Source: Odiellus spinosus (taxonomy: Eukaryota > Arthropoda > Arachnida > Opiliones > Phalangiidae). Taken from it: DNA of 64,000 nt. Made by a program: the position numbers and the translations under genes. The notes under the pieces were generated by a model. The model was not told the DNA's origin, ran no database searches, and worked only from the letters and a program-made list of their open reading frames with translations. The first letter of the stretch is position 1. Each line of letters starts with the position of its first letter. Location of the stretch: contig OY987231.1 in the NCBI GenBank assembly GCA_963920705.1, positions 17,585,024 through 17,649,023 of the forward strand, given 5' to 3'. Positions 24,297 to 36,640 of the stretch are shown in pieces.

Positions 24297-25419
24297 ATTC
24301 GAATAGAATCCCAGACATAAGTAATAAAATAAAATAACATTCCGAATATCCTTATCTAGACGATTTAGCTCGGGTGAAACTAGGTTTCACGTTCAACCCC
24401 AGCGTTCAATTTTTACGCTAAAGAAGGAGAGAGAGAGAGAGCGGTATAAGGAAATGAGTTCCGCGTGTGCTAATAAATTCTGATAACGTGAACAAATACG
24501 CGTTAAGCATTACCAAAACGGAGGGATGTAATTTCTACGAACTAGGTCAAACTACGAAAAGAGATAAAATACTAACAGTAGCCCCCCCATTCCCTCCTTT
24601 TGTCGTGCTTGGTTGCCTGACTCGAATGCTCCGCAGAGAAAAGCCGTTGCAGTTTAGAGCCAAAGGTAAAGGGGGTAAGGAAAGACGATGAAGTGTAGCC
24701 TCCGACCAAACGAAGTAAGAAAAAAACATTCAATGAGGTTTGTGATGGGGAGAAAAAAATGAAACTTAAAACCTATCCCTGTTTAAAAGCATCACACGAA
24801 ACATTTTTTTCCTTTCACCATAAACCCACAACTCGCTCGTAAAATATAATTTTTGACGTAAAAAATTCGTTTCCTCTTCAGATGCTGGTTATTTATCATA
24901 ACACCCGCGAAAAAATGATTGTTTCACCGAAAAATTTATATTCCTTATTTTTATTTGAAAAAATGAATAAATAAAAATGAAAAATAGACCATTTTGAAAA
25001 TTGAAATATACAACTAGGTCGATTATTCATTAAAAGAAAAATGCCATCCAGCGTTAATATAAAACAAAGATACGAAGTCTAATATATTACAGAAAATTAC
25101 GCTTTTCGTAGACTAGTTTTTCTAATTAGACTTAGGCACCGTTTTCAATTAACGTATTTGAAGCTTTTCCTTTCGCTTTTCCAAGAGAATCTTCAGATAT
25201 CAAGTTTATTTAGATACCTGCTTTTTTGAAGCGTTTTAACGTGGGTTAATCGCGCAAAACTTGATTCAAATTTCACTTTTCTTTTGACACAAATTAAAAG
25301 CTCGACTCTTGACCAAAAATATCTTGATTGTAAACGCGTCTTTACATCCATTGTTTGGGACTCATATTTCACTATGTAAAGAAAGCTTATGGAATATTTG
25401 TAGCTTTTATTACTGTTAT

Positions 25420-25837
25420 CAGAGGTATATAATAACCCCCTTCGGGGGGAAGTATGAAAGGTAGGCAAAATCGACGAACAACAAGTGCCCGGCGTAAATC
25501 GCGGCGGATCGACACACCGCTTGACTCCCAAAAAATAGTTACACCATTTTGAACCTCACTAAATTTTCCCTACGCACACTTCCGGAACTCGCGAGCTGAA
25601 GTCAACCTTCGACTCCATTTTAACAGACAGCCTGACTCCTGAGACAGGAAGTTCTAAACACAAATCGAGCCGTCTTGTTTATACAAAGACCATTTACTAG
25701 AGTAGCGACATTGAGAAGTCCAGCGCGAGCTAGTGGCCTAGATAGTCAGCAGCGGGCTCTTGTTGTTCGTGATTTTTAGCATTGGTAGTATAGGGGCTTT
25801 CATACTTCCCCCCGAATGGGGTTATTATATATCTCTG
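25420..25837 (-). mobile_element. MITE family C, copy C2 (418 bp)
   Basis: Reverse-oriented copy with exactly the length of C1 and roughly 14 differences by eye (about 97% identical). Perfect TSD CTGTTAT (25413-25419 and 25838-25844). The similarity implies recent spread of this family. Confidence 0.95.
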
Positions 25838-26573
25838 CTGTTATGCATATTTATTCTAAATTTAAAATAAATTAATGTATATAGGGTGTTTTATAAATCC
25901 TAATATAAAGAACTGAATATATTTTTTGTAATTATATTCAATGTTTCGGGTATATAGCCTTAGAAATTATAAAATCTATTTTAAACCTATTTGCCAAATT
26001 AAATTCCAAATATTTTAATATTTTTTCTTCCCCCCAATTTAAAAGACATTTTCATTTTGCCTTTTTTTTTTTGAAATTTTAAGCAAATATTTTTTTTCGG
26101 CTTATATTATAGGAGTTCAAAAAAGAGAAAAAATATTTAACATTTAATAAGCCTAGAAAAAAACGTCGAATTTAAGTTAAGTATAACATAAATTTAAAAA
26201 ATGATAAAACGAAATATACACGATGAGTCGACGCGTTCTTAAGAAACTTAAAATCAATTCCATTTTGGTTTTGAGAACTTTGAAGGAAAAAGTAAAAAAT
26301 ATATAGAGAGTCTTATAGTTTACATAATTTACTCGTATAAATAATGTTTCAAATTAAACCGAGTTTGACGAAAGTAAGGGAAGTAAATTGAGCCCTAAAA
26401 CGTTCTTTGATATAATATAATATAATAAGAACCCGCACTTACATCAGTGTTATTTTTTAGTCTTAAGGCGATTTTTCTTAGAAATAAAAGCACTTTGAGG
26501 CATTAATACATAATGGACTTCTACTTCTATAGTAAACTATACCGTTTCAAGTAGAAGATGAATTCGGTAAAAG

Positions 26574-26850
26574 CTGGAACTCATTCAAAAGTGTAAGAAC
26601 CTGGGAATACAGCATTATAGGCTCAGGTACCATTCTTAAACTAAACTTTCCTGTGTCAAAATTCGTCTACTATTCACTTTCACACCTCGCTAAAATGTAC
26701 GAAAGAGCATGCTGGGATTTAATTTTTTCTCTTGAGGCTAATTCCCTAAGTAACGCCTTGTTGTTTTACACCAATATTTTTAAATTTTAAGTATTTTGCT
26801 TTTGATTTAAATCTTCCACTAATCTATTGGGAGAATGGTTTAGAATATAA
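26574..26850 (+). mobile_element. MITE family E, eroded copy E3
   Basis: Aligns with E1 and E2 through GGAACTCATTC, GGCTCAGGTACCAT, CAAAATTCGTCTACTATT, GAGGCTAATTCCCTAAG and GGTTTAGAATAT. The left edge is fairly clear (preceded by GTAAAAG, a possible TSD half). The right end is lost or too diverged, so the right coordinate is approximate. Confidence 0.6.
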
Positions 26851-26940
26851 CCATTAACCACATTTAGGCTTAACGGCCTTAAATCGCAACTTTTAACTGT
26901 AAATTAATGCGAAATGTCAGGCGAGTTTAAAGGGAAAATG

Positions 26941-27353
26941 AAAGGCCGAAACAACATATTTTTAATCGATAAAGAATGCTAAAATAATGAGAAAAATAAT
27001 AATATAACTCACCAAAAATATTTCGTTATTTTATAATCAATTTCCAAAGTTCCGAAACTTGCAGATGCTAAGCCTTGGCTGCCTAGCTCGGCGAACTCGG
27101 CGAGCACGAGCCTTATTTTTAAAATACGCGTACTCGCTCGTGATTGGCGACAAGAACAGCCGCGAATATTAAAAAAAAATACAGGGCGTGCTAGCCTAGT
27201 TCACCGACCTAGGCAGCTTAGGCTTAGCATCGGAACTTTGGAAATTGATTATAAAATAACGTAAACTTTTGGTGAGTTATATTATTGTTTTTCTCATTAA
27301 TTTAGCATTCTTAATCGATTAAAAATAGGTTGTTTCGGCCTTTCATTCTCCCT
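26941..27353 (+). mobile_element. TTAA-flanked fold-back element T2 (413 bp)
   Basis: TTAA at 26937-26940 and 27354-27357 flanks AGGGAAAATGAAAGGCCG and its inverse. The whole element is close to palindromic, with arms of about 190 bp. The left arm has TCACCAAAA, CAATTTCCAAAGTTCCG and TAAGCCTTGGCTGCCTAG, and each has its inverse in the right arm. The loop is an AT run plus CGCTCGTGATTGGCG. No coding potential. Confidence 0.8.
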
Positions 27354-27357
27354 TTAA

Positions 27358-30300
27358 TATTTGGTCTTCATTATCACTTTAATGTTAAAATAAGTCTACT
27401 TAACGTAAACTACGTATTATTTACTATCTAAATTATCATTATTCTGTAATAATATTACATTAAAATCATTCCCAGGCGTGAGTACGTACGTCGTTTATAT
27501 CTCTCATATTTTGTTAACCTATAATATTCATACGCATGATACGCTGTAGAAGTTTCATTCATACATAGTTTGATACTTTGCACGGCCGCCTTGGGACCAC
27601 GTCGTTCTATAGTTATTTCCCCAGGAGATTTCGAATGGGAAACCACTCTGGGCTAATTATACCTTCACACTACATGGTCTTTGGCTCTATCGTCGTTCCA
27701 CTCGCGTAACCCAGCGAGAACTCATCACTACCTATCAGTCAGATAATTCAGTTAGTTAAAAGATACGCTACCCATGTATCAGTTAAACCTAAATCATAAA
27801 AGAAGAGACTAACTCTCGATACGTGGTGAATTCTGAAGCTGAGTTTTATAACACATTTCATTCGATATATCGAAGTAATGGTTGCAAAGATGAAGTGTGT
27901 GGATTTTCACACGGGGTTTTTACTTCTTAGATATAACCTTACGTCGTTGATTCAAATACGTTGAACAAACTGTAGCTTCATCCTTTTTCTAACGGAAAAA
28001 TCGACCCTATCGAATATAAACCTTCGCGCAACGCCTTTTCTTTATTTAAGGCCTCGCCTCAATTTTTTTTTTCTTCTTTCTCTATAGACAGTCCGTTCTA
28101 CTCCATTCAACACGAGCAACGCTATAGTGGGTGGATTTTTTTTAAAGACCATGTGCAACAACAATTTATTATTATGGCTCAAACAATTACCCTTAATTGA
28201 TTAAACCAAAATACCAGACCGATTTAATTGAAGTTGAAACCCTGGGTTTGCTGGATTTGATAATCCCTGCTCTGAAGTAAAATGTTCGTGGAGTATCAAA
28301 TTATAAAATGAGCGTTCTAGGGCCACAAAAGGATCATTTTTAAAATTTGTAACGTCCCATGGAGCTCGTGCCCCATTACCTTCCCTAATCCTAGCCTGGA
28401 AGAACGAACGATGGATGAAATTACACCGAGTGATTTTTTGGTAGTTACGCAACCGAGCATGCATGTCTTTAAATAGCTCGCGGACCATATTCCGCTGAAT
28501 TGGAATTTCTAACTTGCTTTTGGGCTCTCGCGTTTGATTTAAAATTATCCATTTATAGTAGTTTTTATTTTGATATAAAGTTCAAGTCAACAAAAAGTTA
28601 AAGTTTCATTTGGGCTTTAAGAAAGCACCTACCGGATTTTACTCCTTTCCAAGTCTCCACTTCATTGGCTTATCGAAGTCGAATGGGGTTTGTATACTAC
28701 ATCGAACGATCGAGTCGCCATCTAGATAGATGACCGCGTGACTTCTTTAATAACCTACCAACCACTAATGACTAGATTATCGACTGACGCGCCTCGAAAC
28801 GGCGAGATAAAAACCCAAGCGCTCGCGAGCAAAGGCCTAGAGAAACCTTGAGCTGGTGAGCTCAAAGCCCCCCACCCTCTCTTACCGCCAGAGAGAGATG
28901 GAGAGGGAGAGAGCAGAACGAAGGAGTTTCGGTGTAGCTAAAGGATTAAGCGATGGCACGAGGATAGCTACGCTCGTTTCGTTTCCTAGCTTCTTCTACT
29001 TTTTTTTTTCTCCTCATCCCTAGCTTGGGATGTTCTTAAACATCCCCAACTTTTACGAAAGTTCAAGGATCGCCGAGCGGCAAAAGCTATAGGAGAGAAA
29101 CTAAAGTGTGGGCATTAGTAGACGCTTTAAGTGAGTAATTGGGGTAATATAAGGGATTTTTTTCCCATGATTTACCGCGTAGTATCGGTGGGAAATTGAT
29201 TTTAGGACTTATAGGCATGATCGTGGAAATTGTGTGGGCTAAAGATTAAGATATAGGCTGATTAAAAGCCACGAAAACGTGTTTCAAATGTTTTCTCTCG
29301 AGTTGTGATTTTCGTACTATTCAAAATTGAGAATTTTAACGAAAAAGGTATGCGATTAGTTGACCTCTAAAACACTCGGGTCCGGATTAAGACCCCAATA
29401 GAACATGTCCCAGGAGTGACTTGGTAGCATAAAAATGGAGTTCAGGGACCTATCTCCATTTGGTTCCATATGGAGTTTAGTTATCGCTATGATAAAGGCT
29501 CAAAACTGAGGCGCCGGAGGCTCCCTTTTATCCAACCCTGGCATTACTAAATATAGGTTAAAACAACAGAGCGCAATACAGTATAATTTTGATAAATTTT
29601 TGTAAAGATTTTGAACAGAGATTCCCTTTGTATTTAAAAAGTTGCGTAAGATCAAAAAAGGAAAGGGTTAGGATAAAAATAATTTCCCCACGTTCAAACC
29701 ATTAAGGTTCTTATAATAATACTGAATTAATTTATACGAGATCGCTACTGCATGCTTAAGAAGAACAGTTTATTAAATAAACGTTTTTAATGACCATATG
29801 GCCAATAAATTTTGTAGAAAGCTTTAGTTCTAATCACGAAAATATTTAGAATGTTTTTTTATATATTACGTTTAGAAACGAAAGCCTTCTTTTCAGATCA
29901 AATTTTTATGAGGAACCTTCCCTTCACATAGAATTGAAAGCACAAAAAAAAGCTTTATGATTGGTTCATTTACAGGACAAAGATTTGTAAGCACTGCTAA
30001 TTATAATTAGACAAACGTAAAATTGATTAAAAACAATTTACGGTTTATGTTAAAGGTTTAAGTATTCCTCATCTCAATGATATAATTTTCTATTTAACTA
30101 AAGCCCACTTCATAGACTACCATAATCAACTCTTCAACTTTCTTAGGGAAATCATTGAAGCGTAAAATTAAGTAGATCGTTACCTAGCTGTCACGGTAAA
30201 AAAGGGTGTAATTCCAATAAAGTTCTACCGTACTGCGAAAATTGGCCAGTTTCTATATACTTGAGGGAGAGTTTTCACCCGCTTAACAGCAAAGTAAACA

Positions 30301-31055
30301 GCGAACAGGCGCTTAAAGGAGATCTCGAGTGTCTCGCGTTATACGGGAACAAACAGGAGAACTAGCTGGCTCTAGAGAAGACCCCTTCTGTTTTGATGTA
30401 TCTTCGAAAAGCGTCATCCCTTCGGCCTTACCAATGTTTACCTACAAACGCTAGATATATTTTAAAAACGGTTATCGTGGCTTTTTCTTGGAAACTATCA
30501 CTAAAAGGTATTACACGACAGATGTATATATATATCCCTGAAAGGATCTTTCCTAAAACATTTTGCACAAATGCAATGGAGACTTATATACTTTCTCGAA
30601 TGATTTATGTACTATTTTACCTCTATGTTATATAACATTGAGTATCCCTTCGCCGTATAATTGTCTGCTATATATAGTGAATTCAATCTACAATATTTGG
30701 GGATAAGTGAGTAAATAAAGTGATACGTTTGTTTAAACATTATCTTAAGTGATACATATTTGTCTTTTGAAGAACGTAAGATATATTTTCTTTTAGATAA
30801 AGATTAAAGCAAGTCTAACTTAATTGAAAGTAACTCAGACGTTTGGGTTATAACTCCGTATATAGTTATGTAACCAGTTTTCAAAAATATTTACTATCAA
30901 AATGTTCTAGATTTTATTTTAATATTCACTATTTTTCCTTGAACATAAACAGGTTTAAGAGTTATCATTGAGGTCTCACCCTATATGTATGCTTTACCCT
31001 GCACACACTTGCTCGTAGGTTGGAACACTTCTACAGGGGCTATTTTATCTAATTG
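27358..31055. other. Non-coding stretch between T2 and A6
   Basis: 28.6-29.1 kb is richer in CpG and GA/CT than its surroundings. The reverse frame at 28201-28488 (95 codons) has a balanced residue composition but no recognised motif. The rest is AT-rich. Confidence 0.5.
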
Positions 31056-31062
31056 ATTTAAA

Positions 31063-31398
31063 CAGAAGCCGATGAAACCCTCCTTTGAAGTCTATTACTC
31101 CCGGGCCTTGTCTACCCCTCTCTGTATGGGTTAGTTTCAAAAAGCGCGATTCGTACGCCTCCTAACGGTAGATATTTTCGGAGCGGGAGTTCGTCGAGCG
31201 AATATCTCTATCAGCCTTGGAGTTCGTCAAAAAAACGTCGTCGTATGTGGAGAGAGAATTTCCAATTTTCCGTAGACAGGGGGGTATGAAGTAGGACCCC
31301 TCCGATCTCGTAAAATTGGGAATTTTACCCATACAGAGAGGCGCGCTACATCGAACATTAGAGTAGTAGACTTCAAAGGAGGGTTTCATCGGCTTCTG
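31063..31398 (+). mobile_element. MITE family A, copy A6 (336 bp)
   Basis: Full-length copy with perfect TSD ATTTAAA (31056-31062 and 31399-31405), sister to A5. It lies about 50 bp from a short dispersed repeat (31015-31040) that recurs inverted near 11835-11860. Confidence 0.95.
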
Positions 31399-31405
31399 AT
31401 TTAAA

Positions 31406-34400
31406 CTAAATAGTTTTCAACATAACCTTGGGAGTTAATTTTTGAAATTTAATAACAAGTTAGTATTTCCTTGCCAGGTAACTAAATAAATAAGAGTAAA
31501 GTTAATTATAAGACTTAATATATATGAATATAAATAAAATAAAATATTGCGTAATTCCATGTATGTGGAAATAGAAAACTAGCGAGACATTCTGAAACAT
31601 TAAATATGCAGATTCAGAGAGTAATAAACCCAAGAGGGGCTCACAATGGAGTCAAGGACAAAGCGGAATTACCGTAAAGAGGGTTAAAAATCAGATTATG
31701 AAATCAGAATAAAAGGTTGGATAGTATATATTCGGGAGAAAGAAAGAAAAATATTGTTGACTCTACTTGTATACAATATTATATCCGCCATTGTCAGGTC
31801 TTGGATATAAGCGGAAACGCGTAACCTAAATCTACATATGTAAAGAAAAAGATATGTCTCGAAATGTTAAATTCTAGAAAATATACTGAATGTAGCCTTT
31901 CAGAATATTTAAAATTAAGGCCAAGTCTAACAAGTTATTTTGTACAAATTTCGTCTAACGAACAAAATACGCAAACGATTTTCAACTTACTCAAAAATAG
32001 GCTTAACTGAGTTTCAAAAGGTAAATTAATATTAGAATCATTTTAAACCCTTTAAAAACCAAAGAAGAGTTAATCCTCGCACGTTTGCAAAGCTTCAAGT
32101 TAAGCCTATCTTCAAACACGCTAAAAAAAAGGCTGCCAATTAAATATTTGTAAATTTTATTTTTGCTATAAATTAAGCCCGGTTTTTTTAATATAATACT
32201 TTATTTTCCCTTTAAAAAGACTCATTTATAGTTAGAAAGAAACCCCATCTAGCGAAGTCAATTTAAACTTTTCGGGTGGGCGCGAAAACTCGTACTAAAA
32301 AAAACGGAACCGCTTTATATATAAGTAAAGCGAAACATTTTTCTTTAATATACGAAAAAGGTGTATTAGCATAAGCCAAAAAAAAAGACTGAAAACCTCC
32401 AACTTCAAATTTACATTCTGCAATGGAAATTCTCAGCGCTGCCCGCTTTGAGATACAAAAAAAGAAAAAAAGGTTATACACCGTACGCTATTTGAAATAA
32501 AAAAGGCCTGAGAAATTCAAGGAAGGTGGAACGTGCATGGGGAGCTTTAAAAAAAGGCAAAACGGTAACCCTTTCTTTCTTATAGATGCCCATATCTTAT
32601 ATATTCTTTTTTTATTCGAATATTCAGCGTACAACTATACTAGAACACGGAAGGCTCGCTTTCGAAAAGGTATAGAGAAGTTATTGATATTTCACAAAGG
32701 CCGTACGTGAGGGGATACTAGAGTTCCCGAGCTAGTTTCGAAGCCCCACGCGTCGAAGATGGGCCCCTAAAATATACATGAGAATAGTAAACCATCGCCA
32801 TCTGTTGTCCGCGTTTATTTTTATGGGCCGTCAGCCTGATTTTTTTTTTTTTTTTTTTATTTTTCTTATCAAAAGATTCTCTTCTAGTCTTCCTTCTTTC
32901 CCGCCGGTAAAAGCAACATAGCGTCGGGAGTTGAACCAAGAGATAATTGATCGTTGACCGCCTACCCCTTTCTAAAACCGAGCTTGTTTTTTATTACATG
33001 GTGAAATTAAAATTAAACATTTATACGCTAATTTATATAATGATTGTATTTAAGAATATTTTGGCTTTCGATAAGATTAAACGCCAGGAATTTAATTTTA
33101 TACTTGTATTATATATTAAGCAGACATCGGAGAAGCCGGTTCGATTAAAATTCATAAGCAGGCGAAGCTCATAAAAATATTATATTTTAATGGAATATGA
33201 TATTTCTCGATTTTTTTTTTCTCCTAAAATATAATTCGAGCTTTAGTTTTTAAACTCCATTTCATTAGCGAAACTTATTTTTACTTCATTTTAAAGTTTA
33301 ATTACTAAGCATCAACTAATTTATTCCATGGTCTGCAATTCATTCATTTAATATTTTAACTAATATAATTTAGTTCTATATGTTTTGCAAAATATACATA
33401 TATCATATCTTCGCCTATAGAAAGTGGACTGAGATATTTTCCTAGTTAGCAACCCTACCGCGAAACGACCATGACCTCTATACATCAAAATCAGAAGCAA
33501 AATTAAAACATTGTAACAGCTTCTGGCACTGAAGTAGGAGGACAAGACCTTCCCTAGTCCGACAATTCCTCTACTCTTAAGACAAAAAGATTCCTCGATT
33601 CTAGAATGAGATTCGGCCGAAAAATGTTAACAGACCATAACGCGGCGACGGTGTGAAAAGACGAGGATGGAGGAAACAAAAATTCCTGTTGTAAAAGAAC
33701 TGGGAATAGGCTTGGGAGATTCGGTCGCGGCAACAACTGTGAAAATCATTTTTGCATAAAGAGAATGATTCGTCGTTTTCCATACGAGAGAACTTACATC
33801 CCACCCCCTTACCAAAACCCGAGAGAAATAGAAAGAAGTTTCGCTTTTACCGAAAAGAGTTACGAGCGTCGATAATTCCGCGGAACAGATGTGACCGTGT
33901 TTTGAAGAATTCCTATTTAGCCTATAGCTGGTAAACCGAGAAAAGGAACTCGGCAAAACAAAGCCCCTAAATCAATTTCGCGCGCTTTTACGCGTAACAA
34001 CCGGCTCTCAACCGAAGAAACAATCACCTAGCTTCCGCAAACACGGTGCTCAATCTTATACCTTCCACTATATACAAATTCCTCATCAAAGGATTGAATT
34101 TCATACACTGAAAAACTCCACACAATATCGGAATTTTTTTTAAATGGATAACCAATTTTTCTACAGGATTCCTCACTGGTTAATCCAACCGAAATTCATC
34201 GCAAAAACAAGAAATAAGCGAAATAGGTTTGAACAAAAACTTTAGAAAGGTAATAAAAAGAAAAAAACCTGTTCAAATTAATTTTAAAATCCAAGAATTT
34301 TAAAATATTGAATGATTAAATAAATTAAAATTGATTATGGAATTTTTCTTATTGCAACGACAGTATCTGTTCCTATTTATTGGTACGCTGATATCCACCA

Positions 34401-34709
34401 GATCTCGCCACTAGTCTTTTCGATTACGGGCGCGAAAACGTATTGTGGACAGAAATCGAAACGAGCTATGGTTGGCTAATCAAATTAAATAAAGAGCTTA
34501 CCGCAATTTATTATAAGAGGCTATATATTCCTACGCTTATTCTTGATTGGTTATCGATTGTTAAAATATAATCTAACAAATGGGATCATTATTAGATAAA
34601 ATTTAATTAATGGCGTTAAAATATACCAGGATCATTTAGTTCAATCTTGGAGGAATAAGGTAAAGGTTCTCTGTATAAGTTAATCCGTATCATTGTCGTT
34701 CTCATACAC
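31406..34709. other. Non-coding stretch between A6 and A7
   Basis: AT-rich with a 19-nt T run at 32840-32858. TAGGCTTAACTGAG and CAAGTTAAGCCTATC near 32000-32115 form a loose inverted pair, probably an old fold-back. No gene. Confidence 0.5.
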
Positions 34710-34716
34710 GCATGAG

Positions 34717-35052
34717 CAGAAGCCGATGAAACCCTCCTTTGAAGTCTATTACTCCCTGGTCTTGTCTACCCCTCTCTGTATGGGTTATTCTCAAAAGGCG
34801 CGATTCGTACGCCTCCTAACGGTAGATGTTTTCGGAGCGGGAGTTCGTCGAGCGAATATCTCTTGCAGCCTTGGAGTTCGTCCAAAAACGTCGTCGTTTG
34901 TGGAGAGAGAGAATTTCCAATATTCCGGAAACAGGGGGGATGAAGTAGGACCCCTTCTAACTCGTAAAATTGGGAATTTTACCCATACAGAGAGGAGCGC
35001 TATATCGAACATTGGAGTAGTAGACTTCAAAGGAGGGTTTCATCGGCTTCTG
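34717..35052 (+). mobile_element. MITE family A, copy A7 (336 bp)
   Basis: Full-length copy with perfect TSD GCATGAG (34710-34716 and 35053-35059). It is the closest relative of A8 (only a handful of differences by eye, with shared CTCCCTGGTC and TCTTGCAGCC variants). One frame is open across the whole element because its length is divisible by three, but the frame looks incidental. Confidence 0.95.
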
Positions 35053-35134
35053 GCATGAGTTTAAGAGAACGATAATGCTAAGGGTCTCCATGCACTTATA
35101 AAAATTCGAAACCGATTATATACTATTAATTTTC

Positions 35135-35302
35135 CAGGAAACATTTCACTCTGTTAATAAATTATAATTTTTTATTTAACGACTTCATTTCAAAGCAATC
35201 CCTTCATCTCAAGGTCTTTGACTATTCAAAGACCCGAAGACGAAGCGATTACTTTGAAAATTGGTCAAATAATTATAATTAACACAGTGCAATATACCCT
35301 TG
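35135..35302. repeat. 168-bp hairpin with long arms and 4-nt loop
   Basis: Palindrome centred on GGTCTTTGA-CTAT-TCAAAGACC (35213-35234). Pairing continues outward through TTTCAAAG-AATC, TTAATTATAATT-like blocks and CACTSTGTTAAT to CAGGAAAC and ACCCTTG, with scattered mismatches and small indels. The outer ends read CA and TG as in the MITEs, but the flanks AATTTTC and TGAATAT are not a TSD. It could be an old fold-back element or a transcribed hairpin such as a microRNA precursor. Confidence 0.65.
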
Positions 35303-35867
35303 TGAATATATAGACAAAGAATTTCACTCGCAACTAAACATATGATTTTTGAAAAACCTTTCAAGTTAAGTTATTTTGTGACGATGGAGTGACCAGGCTC
35401 TGCTTGATCAAAGACAATATATGAATGATAGAAGATAATTTGGATAAAATCCGGCAAAGTGAATAAAAAAAAAAATGTCGAGGGATAATAATCTAGAGAA
35501 AACCCAAAAATAAAGCCAGTATATACTGGCAGCTACAATAAGAATCAAAAAATAAGAAAAATAAACTGAAGCTAAATCAATAGAAAAATCACGAGCTTCG
35601 AAAACGAAAGGAGAACTGGAGATAAAAAGAAAGGAAATCCAGGCCTGAAGGGATAGTTGCGAAGTAAAAAAGAAAATAAAAAAAAAATCTAATTTCATTT
35701 CTAAATTTCCAATTTCATTTACGAAAGGGTGGTAGAAGAGGACCGACGTGGGAGTTGATTTAGCATAATCAAAAACTCCACCCTCATTTAGCTGCTATTT
35801 CTTTTTTCTTTTTCTAACCGAATTTCGGATCGAAAACTGGGGAATAATTTCCAGACGAAAGAAAAAG

Positions 35868-35891
35868 TTTTTTTTTTTTTTTTTTTTTTTT
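35868..35891 (+). repeat. Poly-T tract (24 nt)
   Basis: T run followed by a CTTCTTCTTTTT tail. It produces poly-Lys in the reverse frame. Confidence 0.95.
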
Positions 35892-36297
35892 CCTCTTCTT
35901 CTTTTTAGGGGCAGCATGTCGAAACACGATACACAGGGGCTCCGAATCCCGATGGAGCGCGAGCGGAGAAACCGAAGAGCGAAGCAGGGGAGGATTTAGG
36001 CTTACTTTTAGGATAGGAAAAAAAGAGAGAACTTGGGAGAGAGAGAGAAAAAAACCGAAACGGATGGATGGAAAAACAAGACGCGACGTTAAAAGTAATG
36101 AGGTTATTTCGGTTCGGGTGTTATAAGGGATTTTAAGGTCGAGCTTTAGTGACAATGTAAAGTATTTTAAGGGTTGGGAATAAATATTGTAGAAGATGGA
36201 AGCCAAGGTGGTTTAGCATTAATGATAACGTGCTATGATGATAGAATAATGAAAGGTGACTTTGACTTACTCTACTCTATGCAATTTTCCATATTTT

Positions 36298-36633
36298 CAG
36301 AAGCCGATGAAACCCTCCTTTGAAGTCTACTACTCCAATGTTCCATATAGCGCTCCTCTCTGTATGGGTAAAATTCCCAATTTTACGAGTTAGAAGGGGT
36401 CCTACTTCATCCCCCCTGTTTACGGAAAATTGGAAATTCTCTCTCTCCACAAACGACGACGTTTTTGGACAAACTCCAAGGCTGCAAGAGATATTCGCTC
36501 GACGAACTCCCGCTCCGAAAACATCTATCGTTAGGAGGCGTACGAATCGCGCCTTTTGAGAATAACCCATACAGAGAGGGGTAGACAAGACCAGGGAGTA
36601 ATAGACTTCAAAGGAGGGTTTCATCGGCTTCTG
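36298..36633 (-). mobile_element. MITE family A, copy A8 (336 bp)
   Basis: Full-length reverse-oriented copy with perfect TSD ATATTTT (36291-36297 and 36634-36640). Near-twin of A7, 1.2 kb away and inverted. The pair could form a long cruciform or be a substrate for inversion. Confidence 0.95.
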
Positions 36634-36640
36634 ATATTTT

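Larger units (their letters stand above)
22631..25412. other. Non-coding stretch between A5 and C2
   Basis: A hairpin at 23543, an AT palindrome near 23620-23645, poly-G at 24284 and a GA run at 24424-24441. Reverse frames of up to 135 codons are rich in low-complexity residues and are not credible. Confidence 0.55.

Noticed and set aside
28201-28488. 95-codon reverse frame of balanced composition
   Set aside because: No known domain, no homologous repeat in the window and no clear splice signals. Left as unassigned DNA.
35128-35309. Assigning the 168-bp hairpin to the 7-bp MITE group
   Set aside because: Its ends read CA and TG but the flanking heptamers AATTTTC and TGAATAT do not match.
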